Shown piece by piece: positions 9,230-17,239 of a stretch of DNA of 64,000 nucleotides (position 1 is the first letter of the stretch; the number at the start of each line of letters is the position of its first letter). This DNA is from Bog-473 sp963717455 (GTDB lineage: Bacteria > Actinomycetota > Acidimicrobiia > Acidimicrobiales > RAAP-2), in the NCBI GenBank assembly GCA_963717455.1, contig OY970336.1:186001-250000 (forward strand), in the 5' to 3' direction. Made by a program: the position numbers and the translations under genes. The notes below the pieces were generated by a model that saw nothing but the letters and a program-made list of their open reading frames with translations, searched no databases and was not told where the DNA came from.

Positions 9230-10555
9230 CTATTGCTTGTACCCCGGCCAAGCCAGGAGCCATTTGGCGACCATCTCTTGCTGTGCCTGCGCCAGTGTGA
9301 GCTGACCGTCACACACCTGGGAGTTGAGCGAGGTCTCGTCGGAATCCTTGGGGTTCGGCGAAGGCGGGGATTCCGGGGACAGATTCTGGGGGTCGGCGGG
9401 CGATCCGCCCAGTTCCAGGGGCATGCGGTGATCCTCCTCGTAGTCGCTGAGGCCACCGGGCAGACCTTCGGCGGCGATCTGAGAGGCCTTCAGAGCCTCG
9501 GTGTAGCTCTCGGGAGGCCGAACAGTGGCTGTCCAACCGGAGACGCAGATGGTGCTGTCGATCGTGGCCTGCGTCACCGCCGGGTTGAGCACGCAGTAGG
9601 TGATGCCGTTCTGATGGCACACGTCCACCGGTGCCGGTGGCGCAGCGAAGGCTGGCGTTCCATAGAACTGCGAGTTGTAGGCAAACACACCACCGTCAGC
9701 CGCTACGAAGCGATAGCCAGCGCCCGATGGGCTCGCCTCCATCCCGACGATGGGCTCGTTCAAGACAATGCTCCCCGTCGAGCCATAGAACGGGGCGTTG
9801 TAGGCGAAGATGCCACCGTCGGAGGCGACGAGCCAGTAACCCCCGGTGGCCGGGTCGACGGCCATACCGACCACCGGCTTGTTGAGTGTGATCGAGCCGG
9901 TGGAGCCATAGAACGGGGCGTTGTACGCGAAGATGCCACCGTCGGAGGCGACGAACCAGTAGCCGCTGCCGTTTGGGGCCGCAGCCATACCGACGACCGG
10001 CCTGTTGAGTCTGATCGAGCCCGTGGAGCCGAGGAAGGGGGCGTTGTAGGCGAAGATGCCACCGTCGGAGGCCACCAGCCAGTAACCCCCGGTGGCCGGG
10101 TCGACGGCCATGCCGACAATGGGCTTGTTGAGTGTCAAAGACCCCGTGGATCCTTGGAATACGGCATCGCCATAGCTGAAGATGCCGCCGTCAGATGCGA
10201 CCAGGTAGTAACCATGAGCATCGGGCGTCGCTGCGATACCGACGATCGGCTTGTTGAGAGTGGCCGGCTGACCAAGATAAGTGGCATCGCCACAGGCGGC
10301 GACTTGTCCGGCGTTATTGACGATCCAGTAGCCACCGTCGCCGGGCGTGACTGCAATGCCGACCACGGCACTGCCATAGAGGAATACTCCGCCCGGCTGG
10401 CTGCATGAGCTGGCAGCATGTGGTCTCGGTGTGGCTGCTCCCGTTGCAACGACTGGGCCAGAGATCAGAGACAAGCTCGTCAGAAGGCTGGCTGTGAGTA
10501 CCAATCCGAGCTTCGGCCACAGGCCATCGAGTGCTACCGCCAGTCGATACCTCAT
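9230..10555 (-). CDS. Secreted repeat protein with C-terminal HNH-like domain
   Basis: 441 residues. ATG 10555 has a near-perfect Shine-Dalgarno (AAAGGAGGT) and opens a signal peptide (hydrophobic residues about 17-42). Residues about 62-300 are six copies of a 41-42 residue repeat (consensus PIVGMAVDPATGGYWLVASD, then GGIFAYNAPFYGS), likely a beta-propeller-like fold. The C-terminal 140 residues carry EEDHRMPLELGG (372-383) and NLSPE (391-395), resembling secreted HNH/EndA-like nucleases. A Cys cluster (313, 321, 337, 415) suits an extracellular fold. ATG 10639 overlaps the upstream peptide gene as ATGA and would add 28 residues, but the strong ribosome site supports 10555. Nuclease activity is unproven. 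Confidence 0.8.
   Translation of the reverse strand: MRYRLAVALDGLWPKLGLVLTASLLTSLSLISGPVVATGAATPRPHAASSCSQPGGVFLYGSAVVGIAVTPGDGGYWIVNNAGQVAACGDATYLGQPATLNKPIVGIAATPDAHGYYLVASDGGIFSYGDAVFQGSTGSLTLNKPIVGMAVDPATGGYWLVASDGGIFAYNAPFLGSTGSIRLNRPVVGMAAAPNGSGYWFVASDGGIFAYNAPFYGSTGSITLNKPVVGMAVDPATGGYWLVASDGGIFAYNAPFYGSTGSIVLNEPIVGMEASPSGAGYRFVAADGGVFAYNSQFYGTPAFAAPPAPVDVCHQNGITYCVLNPAVTQATIDSTICVSGWTATVRPPESYTEALKASQIAAEGLPGGLSDYEEDHRMPLELGGSPADPQNLSPESPPSPNPKDSDETSLNSQVCDGQLTLAQAQQEMVAKWLLAWPGYKQ
9650..10372 (-). repeat. Six tandem ~123-bp coding repeats
   Basis: Tandem repeats inside the secreted-protein gene, encoding the GYWLVASDGGIFAYN modules. The central copies are nearly identical at DNA level (for example the blocks around 9809, 9932 and 10055 are about 123 bp apart), so recent copy-number change by slippage or recombination is likely. 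Outer copies are more diverged. Confidence 0.85.
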
Positions 10556-10635
10556 CACGGACCTCCTTTCGATGGCTAGACGCGCTCGAGGAAACAGATC
10601 CTCTCGGGGCCATTCACCAGCCCTTTGCCTCGGGG

Positions 10636-10749
10636 TCATTTTCGGCCCTCCTCGTCCCACACCCGACGGGTGAAGCGGACCAGGCCCCTGTAGATCCACC
10701 TGGCCAGTGCGCCGATGATGACGAACGAAACGAACCCGAGGATGATCAC
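10636..10749 (-). CDS. 37-residue single-span membrane peptide
   Basis: Short gene starting GTG 10749 after AGGAGAGG (6-7 bp spacing). It encodes one hydrophobic helix (VIILGFVSFVIIGALA, residues 1-16) and then a basic and acidic tail (RWIYRG to DEEGRK). Its TGA overlaps an in-frame ATG of the downstream secreted-protein gene (ATGA at 10636-10639). It may be a small membrane partner of that protein; no family is recognised. Confidence 0.5.
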   Translation of the reverse strand: MIILGFVSFVIIGALARWIYRGLVRFTRRVWDEEGRK

Positions 10750-11148
10750 CGTGCCTCTCCTAGTCTCGATCGGATAGCTGTTGGCGTGGCGTAGTCCGTC
10801 GTGCCCAAGGACAGATTTATCCGGTTGCTGTGACAGTGGACCATTACCGCCACCTGCCGGAGTCTCGCCGGTTGTGAGCTCCGTGAAGGCCGGAGGGGGT
10901 CACAGGTGCCATCACGAAGTGGCCACGGACAGCAGCAAAGCTGTGGGCCTAGGAATCAACTAGGAACGAGATGTGAGGGATCCTCGCCTCGATGGCCGAA
11001 GTCAATCGCCACCGCATTCAGGTGGCGGTGCATCACCGTTTTCAGAAGTGCCCGAATGAGAGCTGAAGGGCTCGGGGGGATGTGTTACTCACATACTGTT
11101 CAGCCCCCCTTGACAGTGTCACAGCCGCCCTGTACAGTCCCCCTGGAC
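10750..11148. other. Divergent intergenic region
   Basis: About 400 bp between the leftward peptide/secreted-protein genes and the rightward HTH-VWA operon. It holds an inverted repeat CGCCACC-7 nt-GGTGGCG (11007-11027), a direct repeat of CTAGGAA near 10950-10967, and the strong promoter described separately. No convincing gene is seen. Confidence 0.5.
11096..11138 (+). promoter_or_regulatory. Promoter of the HTH-VWA-HAD-nuclease operon, with palindromes
   Basis: TTGACA (11110-11115), 17-bp spacer, TACAGT (11133-11138), then 10 bp to ATG 11149, so transcription should begin at or a few bases before the start codon (leaderless or near-leaderless). CTGTTCAG (11096-11103) sits above the -35, TGACAGTGTCA (11111-11121) overlaps the -35, and CTGTACAG (11130-11137) overlaps the -10. 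This arrangement suggests repressor control, perhaps by the operon's own HTH protein. Confidence 0.65.
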
Positions 11149-11493
11149 ATGAGGGACGAAGAGGAGGCACCCGGGCCAGTCACTCCTGGGTCCGACGACA
11201 ACGACGCCTTCCTCGAGTGGCTCAAAGGGGTGCCCGACCCCCGGGAGCGCTACCGGCAGGCAACCCGAGAGCTTGAGAAGTACCAAAAGGCGGTGGAGGA
11301 GCTTTCCTCCCTGCGGGCGGCCGCCGCGGCGGACGCCTACGACACCGCCGGGTCCGTTCGTGGACTGGCGAGCGAGCTGGGCGTCAGCCCGACCCGAGCG
11401 CACCAGCTGATCAAGGAGGCCAAGGCACGCCCGTCCGAGGGCAAGCCGACGAAGCGGCGATCCCCGGATCGCAAGAAGGAGGGCGAACAATGA
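11149..11493 (+). CDS. Small HTH protein, first gene of VWA/nuclease operon
   Basis: 114 residues: an acidic N-terminus, a helical/coiled-coil segment (about 31-62, ERYRQATRELEKYQKAVEEL), a helix-turn-helix resembling sigma region 4 or transposase HTHs (GSVRGLASELGVSPTRAHQL, 68-87) and a basic tail. ATG 11149 follows the promoter directly with no Shine-Dalgarno. The stop overlaps the VWA gene as ATGA. Its place at the head of the operon, with palindromes in the promoter, suggests an autoregulator; the target is unknown. Confidence 0.7.
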   Translation: MRDEEEAPGPVTPGSDDNDAFLEWLKGVPDPRERYRQATRELEKYQKAVEELSSLRAAAAADAYDTAGSVRGLASELGVSPTRAHQLIKEAKARPSEGKPTKRRSPDRKKEGEQ

Positions 11494-12143
11494 CGAAGTC
11501 GAAGAAGCACACTGAGAAGGCCGGCACCACACTGCTCACCCTCGTGGTCGACCGCAGCGGCTCCATGGAACCCATCAAGGACGACATGGAGGGCGGCATC
11601 AAGACGCTGATCGAGGAGCAGGCCCGCGAGGAAGGTACGTGCCTCGTGACACTGGCTCAGTTCGACAACGAATACCAGGTCGTGGCCGACGGCGTGCCGG
11701 CCGCCGAGATAGCCCCCTACCGGCTCGTCCCGCGTGGCATGACCGCGCTGCTCGATGCGATCGGGCGCACCATCGCCACGGTCCACGCTCGGATCGAGAA
11801 CATGGACCCGAAGGACCGCCCGGCGAACGTGCTCTTCGCCGTGATCACGGACGGCAGGGAGAACGCCAGCTGCGAGTGGAGCCGGCTCCAGGTCATGGAC
11901 TCCGTGAAGGCCAGGACCGCCGAGGGCTGGCACTTCACGTTCCTGGGGGCCGACCAGGACGCCGTCCAGGAAGGGCGGGGCCTGGGGGTGGACGCCGACG
12001 CATCCCTGACCTGGGACAAGTCCGCAGCGGGCACGGCCGGCGCCATGAAGTCGATGTCGGCGTCCTATTCACGGCTGCGGCGCGGTGAGTCGAGGGGCAT
12101 CGAGTACACGGAGGACGAGCGCAAGGCGGCCTCGGGAGACTGA
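11490..12143 (+). CDS. VWA-domain protein with complete MIDAS
   Basis: 217-residue von Willebrand factor A domain protein, cytoplasmic (no signal peptide). The metal-ion-dependent adhesion site is complete: D21-x-S23-x-S25 (DRSGSM), T85 (RGMTALLDAI) and D121 (VITDGREN). Such domains assemble metal-dependent protein complexes. It is translationally coupled to the HTH gene (ATGA) and lies 8 bp before the HAD gene. The C-terminal 60 residues (GADQDAVQEGRGLGV, then RRGESRGIEYT) suggest a single-domain protein rather than a larger scaffold. Confidence 0.85.
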   Translation: MTKSKKHTEKAGTTLLTLVVDRSGSMEPIKDDMEGGIKTLIEEQAREEGTCLVTLAQFDNEYQVVADGVPAAEIAPYRLVPRGMTALLDAIGRTIATVHARIENMDPKDRPANVLFAVITDGRENASCEWSRLQVMDSVKARTAEGWHFTFLGADQDAVQEGRGLGVDADASLTWDKSAAGTAGAMKSMSASYSRLRRGESRGIEYTEDERKAASGD

Positions 12144-12151
12144 TCCCATCG

Positions 12152-12721
12152 ATGCCTGTTCGCCCTTCGGCACGCCCCCACCTCTTCCTCGATGTCGACG
12201 GGGTGCTCAACGCCTTCGAGCTGGACCTGAGCAGCGACGTCCCCGTGTTCGACGACTTCGGCCTCCACGAGGTGGAGTTCGAGTTCGAGGTCGGACACCC
12301 CCGCACCTTTGTCGTCTGCCTCTCCCCCGCCATGGGTGCACGTCTCGCACAGCTCGCCGTGGACATCCAGTGGGCCACGACCTGGGAGCACCGCGCCGAT
12401 TCCGCCATCGCCCCTCTCTGCGGGCTTCCATCTGGCCTGCCCGTCCTATCACCCCTCGAAGAGGCCGAGGAGTGGGAGCTGGACTGGAAGTTCCTCGCCG
12501 TCCGTCGGTCGGTCGAGCGCGATCCGAGGCCGTTCGTCTGGATCGACGACGACATCGACTACTTCCGGGACGGCCCCCTGACCGCTCGGGAGTGGGCGGC
12601 CGGCATCTCGCTGCCCAATCTCCTGATCGCACCCGAGTCCGAGACCGGGCTGCTGCCCGACCAGCTCGATACCGTGGAGGACTTCGTGCGTCGGCACGGC
12701 GGCGGACTCGCGGAGGCGTGA
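12152..12721 (+). CDS. HAD-family phosphatase, HAD_SAK-like
   Basis: 189 residues. FLDVDGVLN gives the HAD nucleophile D14 and acid/base D16; K113 (ELDWKF) and the WIDDD cluster (130-134) supply the remaining catalytic positions. The overall shape matches the HAD domain first described in 'Swiss army knife' RNA-repair proteins. Phosphate removal from nucleic-acid ends is therefore plausible given the nuclease next door, but a general small-molecule phosphatase is not excluded. It lies 8 bp after the VWA gene and 26 bp before the nuclease. Confidence 0.75.
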   Translation: MPVRPSARPHLFLDVDGVLNAFELDLSSDVPVFDDFGLHEVEFEFEVGHPRTFVVCLSPAMGARLAQLAVDIQWATTWEHRADSAIAPLCGLPSGLPVLSPLEEAEEWELDWKFLAVRRSVERDPRPFVWIDDDIDYFRDGPLTAREWAAGISLPNLLIAPESETGLLPDQLDTVEDFVRRHGGGLAEA

Positions 12722-12747
12722 GACAGGCGAGGCCTAGCGTTCGGCCC

Positions 12748-14679
12748 ATGACAGCTGGTCGTGTCACCGTGAGCGACGTGCCCCCGCAGGGGGCCTACCT
12801 CGCCAAGACGTGCCCGCAGGCGGTGCAGCTGAACGTCCTGCACCCGTGCGAGCCGCTGCCCCGCTCTGCGTTCATGGTGATGCTGGGACAGGGTGGCCTG
12901 GACTTCGAAGCCCGGCTCTTCGAGTTGCTGGCAGCGGCCGTCCCCGCTGCGGTCGTCATCGACCCGGACCTCTCCGGGAGCGCGATGGAGGCATCGACCC
13001 TCGGCGCCATGGAGCGCGGAGCCCCGCTGATCATCGGCGGCCGGCTGCCCGTCGACGAAGCGGCGCACCGAGCGGGCGAACCCGACCTCCTCGTTCGCTC
13101 CGACGCCTTCGACCCCGCCGCCGCCGGCAATGGATACCTGCCCGTGGACGTCAAGCATCACGGGACCCTGCGCACCAAGAAGAACGAGGATGCGGACGGA
13201 GCCGTCACCTCGGGCCTCGAGGCGCTCTTCCTCGGACCCTCCGATCCGGACGACGAACTGGAGGCCCAGTGGCGCTGGCCCGATCTGCTCCAGCTCGCCC
13301 ACTACCAGCGGATGCTCGAGGCGTGCGGCTACGCCTCCCGGCTGGGACGCTGGGCCGGGATCGTCGGGCGCGAGGAGCTGGTCGTGTGGCACGACCTCGA
13401 CCTGCCGGTGTGGAATCCCTCCGACTACATCGAGGATCCACCGCCCGAGCCGTTGTCGACCATGGAGGCGTACGACCTCGAGTTCGCCCTCCGGCTCTCG
13501 GTCGTCGACGCGTCGCTCGCGCACCTGTCGGATCCGGCGTCACCTCTCCTGGCCGAGCCGATCGCCGTGCCCGAATGCGGCGAGTGCGGCTGGCACGCGT
13601 GGTGCTTCGAGCGCCTGGAGGAGTCGGCCGACCTCAGCCTCCTGCCCGGGATGACGGTCGCAAAACGACGGAAATGCCAGATCCGCGGCGTCACCACGAT
13701 GCGGGAGTTGGCCTCCCTGGACTCCGCCACCTCCCGCCTCGTGGCGGCGGGGGTCGACCTGGAGCACCTCGTGGAAACGGCACGCACGAGTGACTCGTCG
13801 ACTCCGGTTGCGGACCTCATGTCCGGGCGACCGAAGCAGACGGAGGCACTCGAAGCCGAGGGCATCGCGATCGCCGCCGACGTTGCCCGTCTCGACCCGC
13901 TGACGGCCAGCTTCGGCGGCGCGGGCCTGGACGACCTCCCCCAGCAGATCGACAACGCCCGGGCCCGGATCGGTCCGTCTGCGGCCTATCGCCGGCGAGG
14001 CATCGACCACGTCGTCGTACCGCGGGCCGACATCGAGATCGATGTCGACATGGAGAACGTGAACGAGGGCTGCTACCTCTGGGGCACCCTGTTGAACGAG
14101 CATGACGCATCCGGCACGGTGGCGTCCGAGTTCCTGCCGTTCGCCTCATGGAACCCGGACACCGCGGTTGGAGAGCTCGAGGCGTTCCTCGCCTTCTGGG
14201 AATGGCTCACCGCACTCCGGACCGAGGCGACCAGGAGAGGCGTCTCGCTCCTCGCCTACTGCTACAGCCAGGGGGCCGAGAACGGGCAGCTGCGTCGCCT
14301 TGCGGCACTGTGCGAGCTCGAGGAGGAGGTCGAAGATCTGCTGGGGTCCGACCAGTGGGTCGATCTACTCCCCATCGTCAGGAATCAACTCATCACGGGT
14401 CGGGGCATGGGCCTCAAGGTGGTCGCCCCGATAACCGGATTCAGCTGGCGGGGTCCCGAGGTGGGCGGCCAACTGGCCATAGTCAGCTACATCGAGGCGA
14501 CGTCCGACCCGGACGAGACGGTCCGCTCCGGTGCCCAGCGCTGGATCCTCGATTACAACGAGGACGACGTCCGGGCCACCGCCGCACTCCGGGAATGGCT
14601 CGACCAGTACGCGAGCCTGCTGCCCTCCATCGATCAGGCCGTCCCCACTCTGGCTTCTCTGGACACCAACCCCGAATGA
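12748..14679 (+). CDS. RecB/Cas4-like nuclease with RNase H-like domain (TM0106 type)
   Basis: 643 residues. The N-terminal PD-(D/E)XK nuclease shows D113 (GEPDLL), D134-x-K136 (PVDVKHHG) and the RecB Q182-x3-Y186 motif. An iron-sulfur cluster is predicted from C22 plus C277-x2-C280-x5-C286, the AddB/Cas4 pattern. The C-terminal half is an RNase H/DnaQ-like domain (IDVDMEN near 428-436, and YNEDDVRATAALREWL near the end). This architecture is the TM0106-type putative RecB nuclease. ATG 12748 is preceded by TAGCGT 7 bp upstream, a possible internal leaderless promoter. The likely activity is processing of DNA or RNA ends; the substrate is unknown. Confidence 0.85.
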   Translation: MTAGRVTVSDVPPQGAYLAKTCPQAVQLNVLHPCEPLPRSAFMVMLGQGGLDFEARLFELLAAAVPAAVVIDPDLSGSAMEASTLGAMERGAPLIIGGRLPVDEAAHRAGEPDLLVRSDAFDPAAAGNGYLPVDVKHHGTLRTKKNEDADGAVTSGLEALFLGPSDPDDELEAQWRWPDLLQLAHYQRMLEACGYASRLGRWAGIVGREELVVWHDLDLPVWNPSDYIEDPPPEPLSTMEAYDLEFALRLSVVDASLAHLSDPASPLLAEPIAVPECGECGWHAWCFERLEESADLSLLPGMTVAKRRKCQIRGVTTMRELASLDSATSRLVAAGVDLEHLVETARTSDSSTPVADLMSGRPKQTEALEAEGIAIAADVARLDPLTASFGGAGLDDLPQQIDNARARIGPSAAYRRRGIDHVVVPRADIEIDVDMENVNEGCYLWGTLLNEHDASGTVASEFLPFASWNPDTAVGELEAFLAFWEWLTALRTEATRRGVSLLAYCYSQGAENGQLRRLAALCELEEEVEDLLGSDQWVDLLPIVRNQLITGRGMGLKVVAPITGFSWRGPEVGGQLAIVSYIEATSDPDETVRSGAQRWILDYNEDDVRATAALREWLDQYASLLPSIDQAVPTLASLDTNPE

Positions 14680-14769
14680 CCTCAGAGATGCAGGGGACGA
14701 CGTGTGCATGTTCGGAAGGACTCTTGTACCCATTCGCGCCTGGGATCAGCTCAGACTCGTTCGCAGGGT

Positions 14770-15993
14770 CTAGTGCACGTAGGCGGCCGATTCGTCCCGG
14801 ACGATCTTGACCAGATTGCCAAGGGCGAGATTGACATCGTCGAGGTGGAGTCCCCATTTGGGCCCGAGCACCGGCTGCACGACCGGTCGGGTGTCCTTGG
14901 GTCCGGCGACGTCGGTGACCTGCAACCAGGTGGCGCCGCCCGAGCTCTGGCATTGGGCGCGGTAGAGGTTCGGGTACGACACCCAGGGAGTCCGAACTGC
15001 GTGTTTCGAAGTGGCGCCGTATTGAAGGCTGGACTTGGAACCAGGGAACGCCTTGGTTGGGAAGTAGGGACTCAAGGGACCGGTTCCCCCGGCCAGCGCG
15101 GCGGGATTGGTGCACAGAACCTCCAACCCGGGGGCCGAGGTCGGCGAGAGACCGGATATTGCGCTGATGCTGGTTCCGACGCGACCGAAGAAGCTGTCGG
15201 CGGGCGGCGGCGAGCTGAACGTCGAGTAGGCCACGACGCACCCCGTCTGGGTGTTCGCCCGGCAGGCCGGTATGTGGGCGAAATCGCCACCCACGACCTG
15301 GCCCGTCGGCACGGTCACGTTGCCGCCCATCAAGAGCGCCGAGACGAGCCAGTGGCGTTCGGTGGGGCTCGGATCGACCTCTCGTTTGATGAGTGCGATG
15401 AGGAGCGATGCGCCCTGGGAGTGCCCGATCAGGACGACGCCTCGCCCCCTGTTGTAGTGGGCGAGGTAGTCCTGCCAGGCTGACAGCACGCCGAGGTACG
15501 CAGTCACCGCCGCTTGGGGACGGATCCCGTTCGTGATCGCAGCGACGGTCAGTTGGGGGTACATCGGTGCGTAGACCCGGCAGACCTGGGAGAAGCGGGA
15601 TGCCTGAGCGATCGCGACCGCTCGCTCTTGGGGATCGATGTGGAGGTTGGCATTGGCCGTCGGCTGGGCGCTGACCGTCGGGTAGACGTAGAAGCAGTCG
15701 ATGGGAGGGTTCCGGGCCGGACGGGCACGCTGCACGTACGTCGTCCCGTTGGCCCGAACGACCGTCGTCGTGAGATTGCTCGTGCACGGATTGTCCGACA
15801 GCCCAGGACGGCACAGCCACACCGTCGAGGAGGCCGAGGGGCTGGCGGCAGCCAGCTCGCTCCCGATCATCGGAGTTGCCCCGAGCAAGCCCAGCGTCAT
15901 GACCATGGCGATCCCCGCACTCAAGAGGGCAGCCGCGGTCGAGACCCGGATGCTGTGCGCTCGGCTGCTGCGACGCTGCTCGGCCATGGCCAA
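14770..15993 (-). CDS. Secreted DUF3089 lipase-like alpha/beta hydrolase
   Basis: 407 residues. A basic N-terminus and a hydrophobic stretch (about 18-50, ending AAAS) form a signal peptide. The nucleophile elbow is GHSQG (190-194, Ser192), and the acid and His lie in the C-terminal third (HLDDVN region). FYVYPTVS near residue 101 is typical of DUF3089 exported esterase/lipase-like proteins. ATG 15993, or ATG 15987 two codons on. It converges with the nuclease operon with 90 bp between stops and no clear terminator. Substrate unknown. Confidence 0.8.
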   Translation of the reverse strand: MAMAEQRRSSRAHSIRVSTAAALLSAGIAMVMTLGLLGATPMIGSELAAASPSASSTVWLCRPGLSDNPCTSNLTTTVVRANGTTYVQRARPARNPPIDCFYVYPTVSAQPTANANLHIDPQERAVAIAQASRFSQVCRVYAPMYPQLTVAAITNGIRPQAAVTAYLGVLSAWQDYLAHYNRGRGVVLIGHSQGASLLIALIKREVDPSPTERHWLVSALLMGGNVTVPTGQVVGGDFAHIPACRANTQTGCVVAYSTFSSPPPADSFFGRVGTSISAISGLSPTSAPGLEVLCTNPAALAGGTGPLSPYFPTKAFPGSKSSLQYGATSKHAVRTPWVSYPNLYRAQCQSSGGATWLQVTDVAGPKDTRPVVQPVLGPKWGLHLDDVNLALGNLVKIVRDESAAYVH

Positions 15994-16143
15994 TCATCGC
16001 CTGTCCGAAGACGTCGCTTCCATCGGTCTGGTGCCCAGTGCTGGAGTTCGGAAATGCCCCACAGCCCTCAATGGCGCGGACGAAAACAGCCACGCATCCT
16101 CAAGGTCACTCGCCTGCGGGCTCGAAGAACTGGGGATGGCGGC

Positions 16144-17145
16144 TCAGTAGGCGGTGGTGTGCTCGAAGTAGCGGCGTGGCGTCTCCACGAGCATGGTGGT
16201 GATCTGGGCCTCGGTCACACCCTGCTCACGGAGGTAGGGCAGGACGTCGTCGTGAATGTGGAGGTAGCTCCACTGGGTCATCATCGCCAGCACGTTGGGA
16301 TCGATCCAGTCGATGTAACAGGCCGCGTCGTGGGCCAGCACCATGCGATCGGCGTAGCCGCGGCGGCACATCTCCACCACTGCGTCGGCCCGCGCCTCGA
16401 AGGGCGTCTCCACGTTGAGCCCGAAACGGTCCATGCCGAGGATGAAGCCCTCGTCCGCCAGGGCGCTCAGATGGTCGATGTCGCTGCTGTCGCCCGAGTG
16501 GCCCAGCACCACCCGGGTCGGGTCCACGCCTTCTTCGTCGCACAGCAATGACTTCACCGCCAGGCCGGATTGTGAGCCCGGGTGGGTGTGCACGGTGATG
16601 GGTGCTCCGGTATGGCGGTGGGCCCGGGCCACGGCCCGCATGACCCGGGCCACCCCGTCGGTCATGCCCTGGTGGTCGATGGCGCACTTGAGGAAGGCGG
16701 CCTTGACCCCCGTGCCCGCGATGCCCTCGGTGATGTCGCCGATGAACATGTCCACCATCGGGTCGGGTACCTCCGTGCCCAGCGCGGCCGACAGGGCTGG
16801 GCCCCGGTAGAAGAAGAAGAACGGCACCTGATCGTAGGTGTAGCAACCGGTGGCGGGAATGATGTTCAGCTCCGGTACCTGCTCGGCCAGACGCTGAATG
16901 CGGGGTATGTAGCGGCCCAGGCCCACGACGGTGGGGTCTGCGATGCTCCGAATCCCCTGGGCGGCGAGGGCCTTGAGCTTGCCGACGGCGTCGGCTACGC
17001 GGTCGTCCTCACTACCCCACTCGGCCGGGTAGTTCTGTTGCACGTCGGAGTCGAGGACGAAGACGTGCTCGTGCATGTAGGTCGGCCCGAGGTCGGCGGT
17101 GTCGATCGCACCCCGGACGGTCTCAACGGTTGCTATTTCCCCCAC
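16144..17145 (-). CDS. Phosphotriesterase-family metal hydrolase
   Basis: 333-residue TIM-barrel amidohydrolase. All binuclear metal ligands of the family are visible: H25-x-H27 (MHEH), the bridging Lys153 (FLKCAIDH), H186 (TVHTHPG), H216 (LGHSGD) and D273 (AHDAA). Members hydrolyse lactones, organophosphates or N-acyl groups; the real substrate cannot be told from sequence, and lactonase-like activity is most common. The start is a GTG directly after AAGGA, which is unusually tight, so a start a few codons away is possible. It stands alone. Confidence 0.85.
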   Translation of the reverse strand: MGEIATVETVRGAIDTADLGPTYMHEHVFVLDSDVQQNYPAEWGSEDDRVADAVGKLKALAAQGIRSIADPTVVGLGRYIPRIQRLAEQVPELNIIPATGCYTYDQVPFFFFYRGPALSAALGTEVPDPMVDMFIGDITEGIAGTGVKAAFLKCAIDHQGMTDGVARVMRAVARAHRHTGAPITVHTHPGSQSGLAVKSLLCDEEGVDPTRVVLGHSGDSSDIDHLSALADEGFILGMDRFGLNVETPFEARADAVVEMCRRGYADRMVLAHDAACYIDWIDPNVLAMMTQWSYLHIHDDVLPYLREQGVTEAQITTMLVETPRRYFEHTTAY

Positions 17146-17239
17146 TCCTTCCGGTCGGCTGCGGAAACCCTATTGGTCTCCGCGGGGACGCGCCCGAGGG
17201 GTCGGACGATCTCGAGAATCAGGGACGGGCGATCGTGGT

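Noticed and set aside
11007..11027. CGCCACC/GGTGGCG hairpin as a terminator
   Set aside because: It lies between divergent genes, where no transcript needs to end, and has only four T residues at a distance.
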